From Chloroflexi bacterium 54-19 (GTDB lineage Bacteria; Chloroflexota; Chloroflexia; Chloroheliales; Chloroheliaceae): a stretch of 64,000 nt of DNA. The position numbers and the translations under genes were made by a program. The stretch spans positions 259,806-323,805 of the forward strand of contig MKTJ01000047.1 of NCBI GenBank assembly GCA_001898225.1. The letters are read 5' to 3'. A model generated the notes under the pieces. The model was not told where the DNA came from. It did no database searches and saw nothing but the letters and a program-made list of their open reading frames with translations. This document shows positions 42,227 to 50,312 of the stretch, piece by piece (position 1 is the stretch's first letter; every line of letters starts with the position of its first letter).

Positions 42227-42505
42227 ATGAATCAGCTAGCGCTGTTTTATCTGGTAGTGGCTGTAGTTTTTTCCGCGTTTTTGTCGATTTACCTGTGGCG
42301 AGCTTTCATCAAACATGAAAAGCCTTCTTATGACCGTATTTTTATGAACGGCTGGTTTTTGCTTTCTTGTATTGGTCACATCCTCGATAACCTTTCAATC
42401 TTGCCGAAAGGTTGGACACCGTATATAGCCTTTGTGATGCTAATGGTAATGGTTGGTTATGGTCTTGTCTTGGTAAGTCGTATGACGGCCAAAAGGACCA
42501 GTTGA
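42227..42505 (+). CDS. Small EKPSYD-motif membrane protein, copy 2
   Basis: 92-residue paralogue of the preceding gene: helix, KHEKPSYDRIFMNG loop, helix, short loop with LPKGWTPYIAF, helix and a basic end. AAGGTAG precedes the ATG. The conserved EKPSYD loop is presumably the functional part. I do not recognise the family. Confidence 0.72.
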   Translation: MNQLALFYLVVAVVFSAFLSIYLWRAFIKHEKPSYDRIFMNGWFLLSCIGHILDNLSILPKGWTPYIAFVMLMVMVGYGLVLVSRMTAKRTS

Positions 42506-42564
42506 TAAAGAACGATTACATTGAGAATTTTAAAAGACATTAAGAAGAAAGAGAGATAAGAAAA

Positions 42565-43011
42565 ATGAAGGAACTTAATTTAGACTGGAACCCCAGCAGC
42601 GCTTTCCTGTTTGAGGCCGAAGGCGATAACGGCAAGAAAATGCAGATGGACGCCACCGTGGCCGGAGGCGGGGAAGGCAAGGCTTTTAGCCCCAAGCAGA
42701 TGTTGATGTTTTCACTCGCCGGTTGCACCGGGATTGATGTCCTGGGTATCCTGCGGAAGATGCGCCAGGAAGTAACCGGCTACCGGCTCGTTATCAAGGG
42801 CTGGGAGGAGGCCGAACTGCCTAAAGCCTTTACCAAAATGGTGGTCGAGCATGTCGTGACCGGGCCGAACGTCACTCAAGAGGCGGTAGACCGGGCCGTC
42901 AAACTTTCCCATGAGAAATATTGCGGGGTTTCGGCCAGCCTGGAAAACCCGGTCGAAGTCGAGATGTTCGGCACCATCGTCAAAACCGAAGCCCTGGCCG
43001 AAACCAAGTAG
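42565..43011 (+). CDS. OsmC/Ohr-family protein
   Basis: 148-residue OsmC-fold protein, a family of thiol-dependent peroxidases acting on organic hydroperoxides. The two reactive cysteines are in SLAGCTGIDVL (about Cys53) and EKYCGVSASL (about Cys118), with the expected spacing. N-terminal ATVAGGGEGKAFSPKQMLMF and C-terminal VEMFGTIVK fit the YhfA-like subgroup. GAGAGATAAGAAA lies before the ATG. It lies in a plus-strand run with a SnoaL-like gene 33 bp later. Confidence 0.88.
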   Translation: MKELNLDWNPSSAFLFEAEGDNGKKMQMDATVAGGGEGKAFSPKQMLMFSLAGCTGIDVLGILRKMRQEVTGYRLVIKGWEEAELPKAFTKMVVEHVVTGPNVTQEAVDRAVKLSHEKYCGVSASLENPVEVEMFGTIVKTEALAETK

Positions 43012-43044
43012 GTATAACCTGTAAGTTGTAAAGGAGCTTGAATT

Positions 43045-43512
43045 ATGGAGTCTTCAACGCCGCAGACCACCATCCAGGACCGCTTGCGCTGGCGGATTAC
43101 CCCCGAACTTTACGAGAAAATCCGGGCTCTCTGGATTAGCCACTCTGTTTCGGAAGACCAGCGCAATCTCCAGGGACTGATTGATACCCTGACCGAAGAT
43201 TGTGTCTACGAGGTTGTCGGGACCGACCAGCGCTGGGAAGGCCACGCCGGGGCCCGGCAGTTTTACACCTCGTTCCTGGGGGCCTTCCCCGATATTGACT
43301 TCAAGATGACCGATATTGCTATCGGGCCGCAGGGAGTTTTCGAGGTCGCCAATGTCAGCGGTACCCACAAAGGCGAATGGGCCGGGCAAGCGCCAAGCGG
43401 CCAGCGGGTCAACTTCCAGGTTATAATCTTCTTTCCCTGGAACCCCCAGGTCGAGAAATTCAGTGGTGAGAAAATCTGGGTCACAGGCGGCGACCTGATG
43501 CCCAATCGTTAG
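43045..43512 (+). CDS. SnoaL-like / ester cyclase-type protein
   Basis: 155-residue protein of the NTF2-like SnoaL fold. Visible are LIDTLTEDCVYEVVGTDQRWEGHAGARQFYTSFL, which starts the fold, then FPDIDFKMTDIAIG and VNFQVIIFFPWNPQ, all typical of polyketide-cyclase-like SnoaL proteins. Substrate unknown; many such genes are accessory. KGAGCTTGA-type ribosome site (GGAG) precedes the ATG. A terminator at 43527-43561 ends the run. Confidence 0.82.
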   Translation: MESSTPQTTIQDRLRWRITPELYEKIRALWISHSVSEDQRNLQGLIDTLTEDCVYEVVGTDQRWEGHAGARQFYTSFLGAFPDIDFKMTDIAIGPQGVFEVANVSGTHKGEWAGQAPSGQRVNFQVIIFFPWNPQVEKFSGEKIWVTGGDLMPNR

Positions 43513-43526
43513 TTTATCCATTTAAT

Positions 43527-43561
43527 AAAAAATACCCTGGTTTTTGCCGGGGTATTTTTAT
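43527..43561. terminator. Bidirectional terminator between SnoaL-like and membrane genes
   Basis: AAATACCCTGG (43530-43540) and CCGGGGTATTT (43547-43557) pair with one G-U and a six-base loop, with A and T runs on either side. It serves the convergent genes at 43512 and 43568. Confidence 0.8.
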
Positions 43562-43567
43562 TAAAAG

Positions 43568-44023
43568 TTAAATTTTAGAAAAAATCTCGCCGCCGTTGAA
43601 GCGCCAGCCGGGAAAAATTACCCGGAGCGGGCCGAACAACCACCAGTTGGTCCAGAACCAGACCGTGCCGTAGTGAAAAAAGAACCGCCAGAAGTCGCCA
43701 TCCCCGAATTTTACTCCCGGCAGCCAGTTCAGTTGAAACAGGACATAGACCACCACGCCTTCGAGTAGGGTTACCCCGAACTGGTAGGCCAGGGGCCAAT
43801 CGCCATCCCAGCGAAAGCTTTGCAAAAACATGTACAGCGCATCCCAGGCGATACCCAGCACATTCACGTACAACAGGATGAGCAATAATTTCCAGGCGTC
43901 CGGGGCGTGTCCGCCGATACCGATTGGCCCGAAGATTAGCATGTAAAAGAGGGTAATAATCAGGCCCACCGTCCAGAGCAAGAATGTCCGCGATTGCCAG
44001 CGTCCCCACAAAGTCGGTGTCAT
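43568..44023 (-). CDS. Membrane protein, third gene of the FHA operon
   Basis: 151-residue protein starting MTPTLWGRW with four hydrophobic segments at about 12-33, 45-68, 75-100 and 110-135, and Trp-rich loops (FRWDGDWPLAYQFG, YGTVWFWTNWWLFGP). I do not recognise the family. I use the ATG at 44023 because its ATGA overlaps the stop of the flavoprotein gene, with AAAGG upstream; a longer start at 44053 would overlap it by 34 bp. This coupling strongly links it to the flavoprotein and FHA genes. Confidence 0.75.
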   Translation of the reverse strand: MTPTLWGRWQSRTFLLWTVGLIITLFYMLIFGPIGIGGHAPDAWKLLLILLYVNVLGIAWDALYMFLQSFRWDGDWPLAYQFGVTLLEGVVVYVLFQLNWLPGVKFGDGDFWRFFFHYGTVWFWTNWWLFGPLRVIFPGWRFNGGEIFSKI

Positions 44024-45690
44024 GGTTGTACCTTTCTGGCCCATTTTAGCCACTGGCTGACGGAGCGCAGCACGCCCAATTTTTTAAGCTCGTACGCGCC
44101 CGCTTCTTGCAGGGCCTGGACCGACCGGAGCCCGGCGTATTGCAGTCCCAGGAAACTATCGACCGCCGCTAACGGTCCGCCGAGCGTCATGGAACCGGCG
44201 GCGTACATCCGGCCCGTGCCGTTCCGCATACCCGGTATTTCGAAGTCGTTTTCGACATGGACCCGGCCCATCGGGTTTAACGGCAGGCCGAATTTACCGA
44301 TTAAATCAGCCAGCAGCGGGTTAGAGTTGGCCTTGGCTTCCAGCCCGGTCGCGTCTATGATGAAGTCGGCGGTGCAGGTAAACTGGCCCGCCACCTGTCC
44401 TTTGGTTACGATACGGGCTTGCAAGCGGCCCTGGGGCAACCGCTCGACATTTTCAACCTCACCAAAGACGATTTGATACCAGCCCTCGGCCAAACCACGG
44501 CGGGTGATTTCGAGCCAGTCCTGGCGGCGGGCCGTCGTGGTGCCGCCCCAGACCTCCAGCAGTTTTTTGCGTTCTTCCGGCGAAGACTTTTCCAGGAGTT
44601 TGCGATAGGAACCGCCCCAGCAGCCCCGCGGCCAGTTAAACGGTTGAAATTCGAACTGGCTGATTACCTGGCGGTTGGTCTTGCGGTAGCGGTGCCCCTG
44701 GGCGACCGGCGAGCGCATCAGGTGAATGACGCCAATATTCGGGTTGTGGGTCCGTTCTTCGGCCAGCCGTTGTAGAATGCGCGACGCCACGATGCCGCGC
44801 CCCCGTACCATCACCAGGCCCCCGTGACGGCGCAGGTGTTCATATAGGTGGTCGTGATTTTCGTAGGCGTTGACTACCGACTGGAAATCGCCGGTCTGCT
44901 CCCGGTATTTTTGCAGGTCCGGCAGGAATTGCAGGGCCGGGTAGCCGACCGCGATATGCAGGTAATGGGCCAGGTGCAGGAAATGGGTTGGCCCGTTATT
45001 TTGTTGACCGGGCTGCCGAGTCGAGTAGGCGATGAGGTAGCGGCCATCGTCGGTCTTGCGGATGGCCCGCACCCGCCCGTAACGGTAAATCTGGCCCCAG
45101 CCTATCCGCAGCGCTTCCCGGTCCACCGAGCGAAAGACCTCCCCGATACGCGGGGTATAGGTATCGGTCAGGCTCGGTTCGCCAAAGATTTGCCACCAGA
45201 GTTTGAGGGCGGTTCCCAGGTGGCCCCGTTTAGTCTCGGCCCAGATTTCCCGCAGGGCGTAGCCCGGCCAGCCCCACAAATTGTCGGGTGTTGACTCCGA
45301 ATTGGAGCGGAGACGTTCCCAATCGGGTATTTGCGAGTTACGGGCCAGGTGGTTGTAATGATCGTAAGGGCGGGCATCCATACCGATAGCAGCAATATTG
45401 GAGGCTTGCACGCCCGACACTCGCAGGGCATCCACCCAGCTAAAACTGCCCAGGCCCGCCCCGACCGTCGCATACTCGGTGTAATTGACCGGCAGGTTCA
45501 ACTGCTGGATTTCGTAGATGGAAACCACCGGCTTTTCAAAGCAGCGGGGCGGCCAACTGGTGTCCCTGGGCGGTTGGACCGGGGCCGGGTTTGGCGGTTG
45601 TGGTGCCTGGTAAGCTGGGGCCGGGTATTGGCCTGGGAAAGGCGGCTGGGGCGCGGGCGCTCGATTAAAATTTGGGTTGGGCTGGCTCAT
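44020..45690 (-). CDS. FAD/NAD(P)-binding oxidoreductase-like protein with Pro-rich N-terminus
   Basis: 556-residue protein. Residues 1-45 are disordered and rich in Pro, Gln, Asn and Ala. A GxGxGxF nucleotide-binding loop VGAGLGSF is at 76-83. A second Rossmann-like loop VRGRGIVASRILQ occurs near 300-320. A flavoprotein-monooxygenase ATG motif, DFIIDATGLEA, is near 465, followed by GRMYAAGSMTLGGP. Together they suggest a two-site flavin-dependent oxidoreductase or monooxygenase, distantly like lysine/ornithine N-oxygenases. Substrate unknown. Start at 45690 chosen with AGGAAG upstream; the longer ORF start at 45858 overlaps the FHA gene. It is the middle gene of a three-gene operon with FHA and membrane proteins. 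Confidence 0.72.
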   Translation of the reverse strand: MSQPNPNFNRAPAPQPPFPGQYPAPAYQAPQPPNPAPVQPPRDTSWPPRCFEKPVVSIYEIQQLNLPVNYTEYATVGAGLGSFSWVDALRVSGVQASNIAAIGMDARPYDHYNHLARNSQIPDWERLRSNSESTPDNLWGWPGYALREIWAETKRGHLGTALKLWWQIFGEPSLTDTYTPRIGEVFRSVDREALRIGWGQIYRYGRVRAIRKTDDGRYLIAYSTRQPGQQNNGPTHFLHLAHYLHIAVGYPALQFLPDLQKYREQTGDFQSVVNAYENHDHLYEHLRRHGGLVMVRGRGIVASRILQRLAEERTHNPNIGVIHLMRSPVAQGHRYRKTNRQVISQFEFQPFNWPRGCWGGSYRKLLEKSSPEERKKLLEVWGGTTTARRQDWLEITRRGLAEGWYQIVFGEVENVERLPQGRLQARIVTKGQVAGQFTCTADFIIDATGLEAKANSNPLLADLIGKFGLPLNPMGRVHVENDFEIPGMRNGTGRMYAAGSMTLGGPLAAVDSFLGLQYAGLRSVQALQEAGAYELKKLGVLRSVSQWLKWARKVQP

Positions 45691-45712
45691 TCTAATAATA
45701 AATCTTCCTGGG

Positions 45713-46663
45713 TTAACTGGCTTTGGCCGATGGCCCGTTATAGGCTTCCAGCAGAACCGATTGGCCGTTAGCCAGCAGATAGCCGTCAAGCGGGCAATGT
45801 TCGATATAAAGCGGCCAGGTCCGGCCACACCGGCCCGGACATTTGATACCGTATTCAACGTGACCAGGTTGCTGGTGATTATCCGGGGCGATTGGCGGAG
45901 GCACCGGGGCTAACCTTCCCACCGGTACTGGCGGTAGCGGCGCGACCTGGGGCTGCTGGGCCGGGACCACGTTATTAATCAGGGGTAGGGGCTGGGATAC
46001 CGGGGCCGGGACCGGCAGGGCCGGTAATTTTGGCTGCCCTAACTCGCTTACCGGGCCTGCCAGGTAGACCAGGGTTTCGCCGCCAATCTCCAACCGGTCG
46101 TTATGCTGTAACAATTGGCCCTGCCGGATTCGTTCATCATTGACCAGGGTGCCGTTGCTGCTGCTCAGGTCCACGATGGCCGGACCATCCGGGGTCTGGC
46201 GGATAACGGCGTGAAAGCGAGAGGCTTGCCTTCCCTGGATAACCACGCTGTTTTTGGTGTCCCGGCCAATCGTCAAAGGTATGCCGGTCAGGAAAACGGT
46301 CTGGGCTGGTTCCCCCGGTTTCAGGTGTAACAGGCGAGGATAAGTTTCGTTGGTAGGCTGGTGAACGGCGGGGGCGGCCACGATTTGAAAGACATTTTTG
46401 GAAATAGTGATTATGTCGCGGTCCTGTAGCGGGTGGGGGCCCCGGATGAACTCGCCGTTGACCCGCGTACCGTTGCTGCTATCCAGGTCGTAAATGGTAT
46501 ACCCGGTGCGTTCGTAGCGGATTTCGGCGTGATGGCGCGAGACCTGGCCTTCGGACAGCACGACCCGGTTGTCGGTAGTGCGCCCAAAGCTAAAAGGCGT
46601 CTGGTCGAGCGTGAATGTTTGCCCGGCGGCTATTCCTTTTTGTCCAACAATAAGCCAGCCCAC
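45713..46663 (-). CDS. Double FHA-domain protein with C-terminal Cys ribbon
   Basis: 316-residue regulatory protein. FHA 1 (about residues 1-100) has FSFGRTTDNRVVL, SRHHAEI and SSNGTRVNGEFI; FHA 2 (about 115-205) has LTIGRDTKNSVVI, SRFHAVI and SSNGTLVNDERI. All phosphothreonine-binding residues are present. A Pro-rich linker (about 215-270) leads to a small C-terminal motif with CPGRCGRTW and HCPLDGYLL, perhaps a zinc ribbon. GTG at 46663 is chosen: AAGGGGG lies eight bases upstream. A GTG at 46696 would add 11 residues. The flavoprotein gene follows 22 bp later. FHA proteins recruit phosphorylated partners, but no kinase is nearby. Confidence 0.88.
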   Translation of the reverse strand: MGWLIVGQKGIAAGQTFTLDQTPFSFGRTTDNRVVLSEGQVSRHHAEIRYERTGYTIYDLDSSNGTRVNGEFIRGPHPLQDRDIITISKNVFQIVAAPAVHQPTNETYPRLLHLKPGEPAQTVFLTGIPLTIGRDTKNSVVIQGRQASRFHAVIRQTPDGPAIVDLSSSNGTLVNDERIRQGQLLQHNDRLEIGGETLVYLAGPVSELGQPKLPALPVPAPVSQPLPLINNVVPAQQPQVAPLPPVPVGRLAPVPPPIAPDNHQQPGHVEYGIKCPGRCGRTWPLYIEHCPLDGYLLANGQSVLLEAYNGPSAKAS

Positions 46664-46717
46664 CTGGCGTCCCCCTTTGGATAAAACTTTTAGCACTTGA
46701 ATTTCGTGCCGATAAAA

Positions 46718-46740
46718 TAGCTTATAAGTTTAATAAGCTA
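46718..46740. promoter_or_regulatory. Operator-like 8-bp dyad before the FHA operon
   Basis: TAGCTTAT (46718-46725) and ATAAGCTA (46733-46740) form a perfect dyad with a 7-bp spacer, just downstream of a TATAAT on the minus strand (46757-46752). It is well placed for repressor binding. Confidence 0.5.
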
Positions 46741-46751
46741 ACTATTTTCTG

Positions 46752-46757
46752 ATTATA
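46752..46757 (-). promoter_or_regulatory. -10 box of the FHA-operon promoter
   Basis: Minus-strand TATAAT (46757-46752). The -35 region shows no clear match, so confidence rests on the -10 box and the adjacent dyad. Confidence 0.4.
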
Positions 46758-46835
46758 TATAGATTCCAAAAGCCGAGATATGACCTATTCCACATTTGGC
46801 GGCAAATTGTAAAAAGTACTAAATCCGCTATAAAA

Positions 46836-46877
46836 CCAAAAGCCGGGAGACCCTGTTTATGGTTTCCCGGCTTTTGG
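46836..46877 (-). terminator. Terminator of the DJ-1/PfpI gene
   Basis: CCAAAAGCCGGGA (46836-46848) and TCCCGGCTTTTGG (46865-46877) form a perfect 13-bp stem, extendable inward by ACC/GGT. TTTTGGTTTTATA follows on the minus strand. It begins 16 bp after the stop. Confidence 0.8.
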
Positions 46878-46892
46878 AAATAAATCTAAATT

Positions 46893-47612
46893 CTAATGTT
46901 GTTCGCCGTGAATCAACACGTCGTCCTGGCCCTTCAGGTTTTCTTCGTGCCCGGTAGCCCCGGTCATTTCGGTGGTAGACTGGTCACCCAGCAGACTCTC
47001 CGAGGTATAAGCCCCTTCTGGGGCCAACGTTTCGGCACTATTCTGGCTGGTGTTGCCGTAAACGCCTTTTGAAAAGAGATTGAGCATGGCCTGGTTGAAG
47101 GCCGGAATATCATCGGGCTGGCGGCTGCTAACCCAGTTGCGGTCTTGCACGACCTGGCTATCTTCCCACTGGCCGCCCGCGTTGCGGACATCGTCCTGGA
47201 TAGTGTGATAGCTGGTCAGTTTGCGGCCCCGGACGAGCCCCGCCGATACCAGCAGCCAGGGGGCATGGCAGATGACCGCGATAGGTTTCCCGGCCTGGTC
47301 AACCTGGCGTACGAAATCCTGGGCCTGCCGGTTTACCCGAAGGTTGTCGGCGTTTAGAGCGCCACCGGGCAGGAGGACCGCGTCAAACTCCGCCGGGTTG
47401 GCCTGTTCCAGCGGTAAATCTACTTTAAAAGTGTCGCCTTTGGTATCGTGATTGAAGCCGACGACCTGGCCGTTTTTTGGCTGGGGAGAAATGATTTTAG
47501 TAATCGCCCCGGCCTGGTCCAGGGCCTGTTTCGGTTTGACAAGCTCGACCTGTTCGAAATCGTCCGTAGCGAGGATGGCTACCCGCAATCCATTTAATGT
47601 TGTATCAGCCAT
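46893..47612 (-). CDS. DJ-1/PfpI-family protein (type 1 glutamine amidotransferase fold)
   Basis: 239-residue DJ-1/PfpI/YhbO-like protein. The nucleophile-elbow Cys115 with His116 is in AVICHAPWLL, and Glu20 in DDFEQVEL is the expected Cys partner. AVLLPGGALNADNLR is the oxyanion strand and KLTSYHTIQDDVRNAGG the substrate side. The family includes glyoxalase III/deglycase and chaperone-like proteases; I cannot choose. About 55 extra C-terminal residues rich in Ser, Thr, Gln and Gly follow the domain. AAGGAG precedes the ATG. Confidence 0.88.
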   Translation of the reverse strand: MADTTLNGLRVAILATDDFEQVELVKPKQALDQAGAITKIISPQPKNGQVVGFNHDTKGDTFKVDLPLEQANPAEFDAVLLPGGALNADNLRVNRQAQDFVRQVDQAGKPIAVICHAPWLLVSAGLVRGRKLTSYHTIQDDVRNAGGQWEDSQVVQDRNWVSSRQPDDIPAFNQAMLNLFSKGVYGNTSQNSAETLAPEGAYTSESLLGDQSTTEMTGATGHEENLKGQDDVLIHGEQH

Positions 47613-47699
47613 TTTTTAATCTCCTTTGGTTCTTCTCAACCACCATTTTGTGATTTTTAAAGAATATATTCGCACATTCCGGGCCATTAGCCTCAGGTC

Positions 47700-47871
47700 A
47701 GAGGTCAGAAGAATTGTGTTCAGGCAATTGGAAAAGGGTCAATTAAAGAAGGGCGTATCCTGGTGATGAGTTTGGCTAAAAGAAAAAGCTCACACTCTAT
47801 GAATGTGAGCCCTTTAAGGTCTACTAAAAACTAAACCTTTTCTGGTAACTGGCCTCTGCCTTCTGACCTCT
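47700..47871. repeat. Inverted repeat of GGTCAGA words flanking the gap
   Basis: AGAGGTCAGAAG (47700-47711) and CTTCTGACCTCT (47860-47871) are a perfect 12-bp inverted repeat 172 bp end to end. The left arm contains a tandem GGTCAGAGGTCAGA. The kinase terminator lies between the arms. Confidence 0.6.
47778..47810 (-). terminator. Terminator of the PdtaS-type kinase gene
   Basis: GCTCACA (47788-47794) and TGTGAGC (47804-47810) form a 7-bp stem with a 9-base loop. The minus strand continues TTTTTCTTTT. It lies 67 bp after the kinase stop. Confidence 0.7.
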
Positions 47872-47876
47872 GGCTA

Positions 47877-50294
47877 CTAATAACCGACCATCTCGTCGTC
47901 CGCGCCGGATTCGGCCTCCTGGCTGTAGACGCTGTTGAAAATAATGGTAGCTGTCGCCCAGCCGTTGATATTCTCGACCCGGAAGGTACCTTGCAAATCT
48001 TTCGTGACCAGCGTCCTGACGATTTGCATGCCCAACCCGGTCTTGGCCGTTTCCAGGTTGAAGTCCTGGGGGTAGCCCTTGCCGTTGTCGCGGACTTCAA
48101 TCTGGGTGCGCCCTTCGTCTACGAAGGCCGTAATCCGAATTTCGCCATCGTTCCGGTCCTCGAAGCCGTGGAAAATCGCATTGGAGACCAACTCCATAAT
48201 CAGGATTGCCAGCAGGGTCGCCTCTTTACTGGCGATAGGAACTTTACCATCATCAATTTTGAAGCGGATTCTTTTGTCGTTTGGCACCAGGCTATAGACG
48301 GCAATATCGGTGATTTCCTTTGCCACCGCGTTGACCGTGGTCACGCCTACATCCTCCCGGCTGAGGAGGTCGTGGATAGCCGCGATAGACTGAATCCGGG
48401 CCACACTCTCTGAGAGAGGGCCGACCACTTCGGGCGTCTGGGTCCGGCGCAACTGCATCGAAAGGAGGGCTGCCACCGTTTGCAGGTTGTTGCGGACCCG
48501 GTGGTGCATCTCCTGTAAGAGGGCGGCCTTGATAGTCAGGCTGCGCTTGGCTTCTTCGTATAGGCGGGCGTTTTCGATGGCGATAGCAGCCTGGTCGGCA
48601 AAGGCCGAGATGATTTGCAACTGCTCGTCGTTGAAGTGGCGTTTATCCCGTGTGTAGAGGCAGATAACCCCCAGTACACCTCGTGCCCCACTCAAGGGTA
48701 CGCACATACAGGAGGTGTACTGGTTGTTGTAATAATAATTCTCGCCGGGGTGAAGTTCGAAATGGGCGTCCCAGACGTTTTCGGGCCGGTTGAGTTCGGC
48801 GGTCCGCCCGACCGGGCCTTCGCTCAGTTTCACCCGCATGTGCCGGGCGTAATCCTCGCTCAAGCCGTGGTTGGCGACGATGGTCAGGTACTGGCTGTCT
48901 TCTTTTAGCTCGTAAATGGCCGACATATCGACCCTGACCAGTTCTGCTGCCTTTTCGACAATCATTTGTAGTACCTGGCCCAGGTCGAGGGTCGCCGCAA
49001 CCATATTCGAGACCCTCTGAAGGGTTTCGAGTTCCTGGACCTTCTGGCGCAAACTTTCGTCGGTCTGCTGGTAGAGGCGGGCATTCTCAATAGCCATCGC
49101 GATTTCGCCCGCAACCATTTCCAGGAAGCGGATTTCTTCGTTGTTCCAGTTGCGGTAGGTCCGCGACTGCACATTGATAACCCCGACCAGTTTTTCGCGG
49201 GTAAAGAGGATGACCGGCACGCTGAGCATCGAGCGGCTGGCGTCTTCGTGCAACGCCTCGACATAGCGGAAGCGAGAGTCGGCCCAGATGTCGTAGACCG
49301 AAATAGGTTTGCCTTCTTTAGCCGAGGCCCCGGTCACGCCTTCACCCACCCGCACCCGGATCTGGCCGATGGAGCGGGGGTTAAGCCCTTTAGCTGCCCG
49401 CAGCACCATTGTCGAGTTTTCGTCCTGGTCCTTATCGAAGACGTAGACCGCACAGACATCAACATTCATGACTTCGGCGACGGCCTGGACGGTCAGGTTC
49501 AGAATCGAGTCGAGGTCGAGGCTGCTGTTGACCGCGCTGTTGACCTTGTGGAGGGCTTCCAATTCATCGAGGGAGCGGCGGACCTGTTCGCCAAAGCCGC
49601 CCATGACCGTACCTTTGACAATCGGGCTAAGGGTCGGGCTTTCCTCGGTGGGGCGGTTGGAGGCCAGCGCCCGGATGAGTAACCGGTCGCGCCCATCCAC
49701 GTAACCCTGCATAATCGAAGCGACCGCTCGCCGGGTCAGCCCGTCCAGGATGTGGACAATTTCACGGCGTTCGTCGGTGGAAAGTTGCAGTTCGTCGGCG
49801 GAGGAAATCGCATCTACGATTTCCTGGGCATAGACCAGGGTCTGCCCGACCAGTTCGTCTACCGGCACCTCGGTCAGGGCCCACTTATTGCCTTCCACGC
49901 TCATAAAATCGCAGAAATTCGCAATGTCGTTCGCCCGGACGCTGCTTATCAGCCTATCATAGTATTGGGGGTAGACGTTATGGGCACTGGCCGCTACGGG
50001 CGAGCGCAATGGTGGCAATTCCAGCAATTGTTGAATTATATCCGGCACCTCGGCGGCTACCCCACCGGGTCCAGGTTGGTTGCCGGTACCATCGCCGTTA
50101 AGACCATGGTCCGGGGCCGGTTTGGCTACCACGCTGACGTTTCCTTCCACGCCATCATTATCGGAGTAGGGATTATAGACGCTCCGCCCGCCCGCCTGGG
50201 CCAGTTCAAGCTGTTTCTCCCAGGCGATCCGCCAGTGTTCCTTTACCCGGTCACTGACTTTTTCTAAAATTTCGGCTAACCTATCTCGGTTCAT
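47877..50294 (-). CDS. PdtaS-type histidine kinase with two GAF domains
   Basis: 805-residue soluble kinase. The N-terminal 230 residues include a disordered Pro/Gly segment and an RsbR-like helical domain (about 115-215). Two GAF domains follow: LHKVNSAVNSSLDLDSIL... and LQRVSNMVAATLDLGQVL..., at about 238-400 and 415-575. The HisKA_2 phospho-acceptor is His597/His598 in EMHHRVRNNLQ. The HATPase has LIMELVSNAIFHGF, VRDNGKGYP and GLGMQIVRTLV. This HisKA_2 subgroup usually partners an ANTAR or stress-type response regulator; none is adjacent. It follows the 50313 gene by 18 bp, so they share a transcript. Confidence 0.88.
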   Translation of the reverse strand: MNRDRLAEILEKVSDRVKEHWRIAWEKQLELAQAGGRSVYNPYSDNDGVEGNVSVVAKPAPDHGLNGDGTGNQPGPGGVAAEVPDIIQQLLELPPLRSPVAASAHNVYPQYYDRLISSVRANDIANFCDFMSVEGNKWALTEVPVDELVGQTLVYAQEIVDAISSADELQLSTDERREIVHILDGLTRRAVASIMQGYVDGRDRLLIRALASNRPTEESPTLSPIVKGTVMGGFGEQVRRSLDELEALHKVNSAVNSSLDLDSILNLTVQAVAEVMNVDVCAVYVFDKDQDENSTMVLRAAKGLNPRSIGQIRVRVGEGVTGASAKEGKPISVYDIWADSRFRYVEALHEDASRSMLSVPVILFTREKLVGVINVQSRTYRNWNNEEIRFLEMVAGEIAMAIENARLYQQTDESLRQKVQELETLQRVSNMVAATLDLGQVLQMIVEKAAELVRVDMSAIYELKEDSQYLTIVANHGLSEDYARHMRVKLSEGPVGRTAELNRPENVWDAHFELHPGENYYYNNQYTSCMCVPLSGARGVLGVICLYTRDKRHFNDEQLQIISAFADQAAIAIENARLYEEAKRSLTIKAALLQEMHHRVRNNLQTVAALLSMQLRRTQTPEVVGPLSESVARIQSIAAIHDLLSREDVGVTTVNAVAKEITDIAVYSLVPNDKRIRFKIDDGKVPIASKEATLLAILIMELVSNAIFHGFEDRNDGEIRITAFVDEGRTQIEVRDNGKGYPQDFNLETAKTGLGMQIVRTLVTKDLQGTFRVENINGWATATIIFNSVYSQEAESGADDEMVGY

Positions 50295-50312
50295 CTGGTT
50301 TTGTCTGCCGTT

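Noticed and set aside
45691..45858. Upstream start for the flavoprotein gene
   Set aside because: It overlaps the FHA gene end, and the residues are not like the Pro-rich start at 45690.
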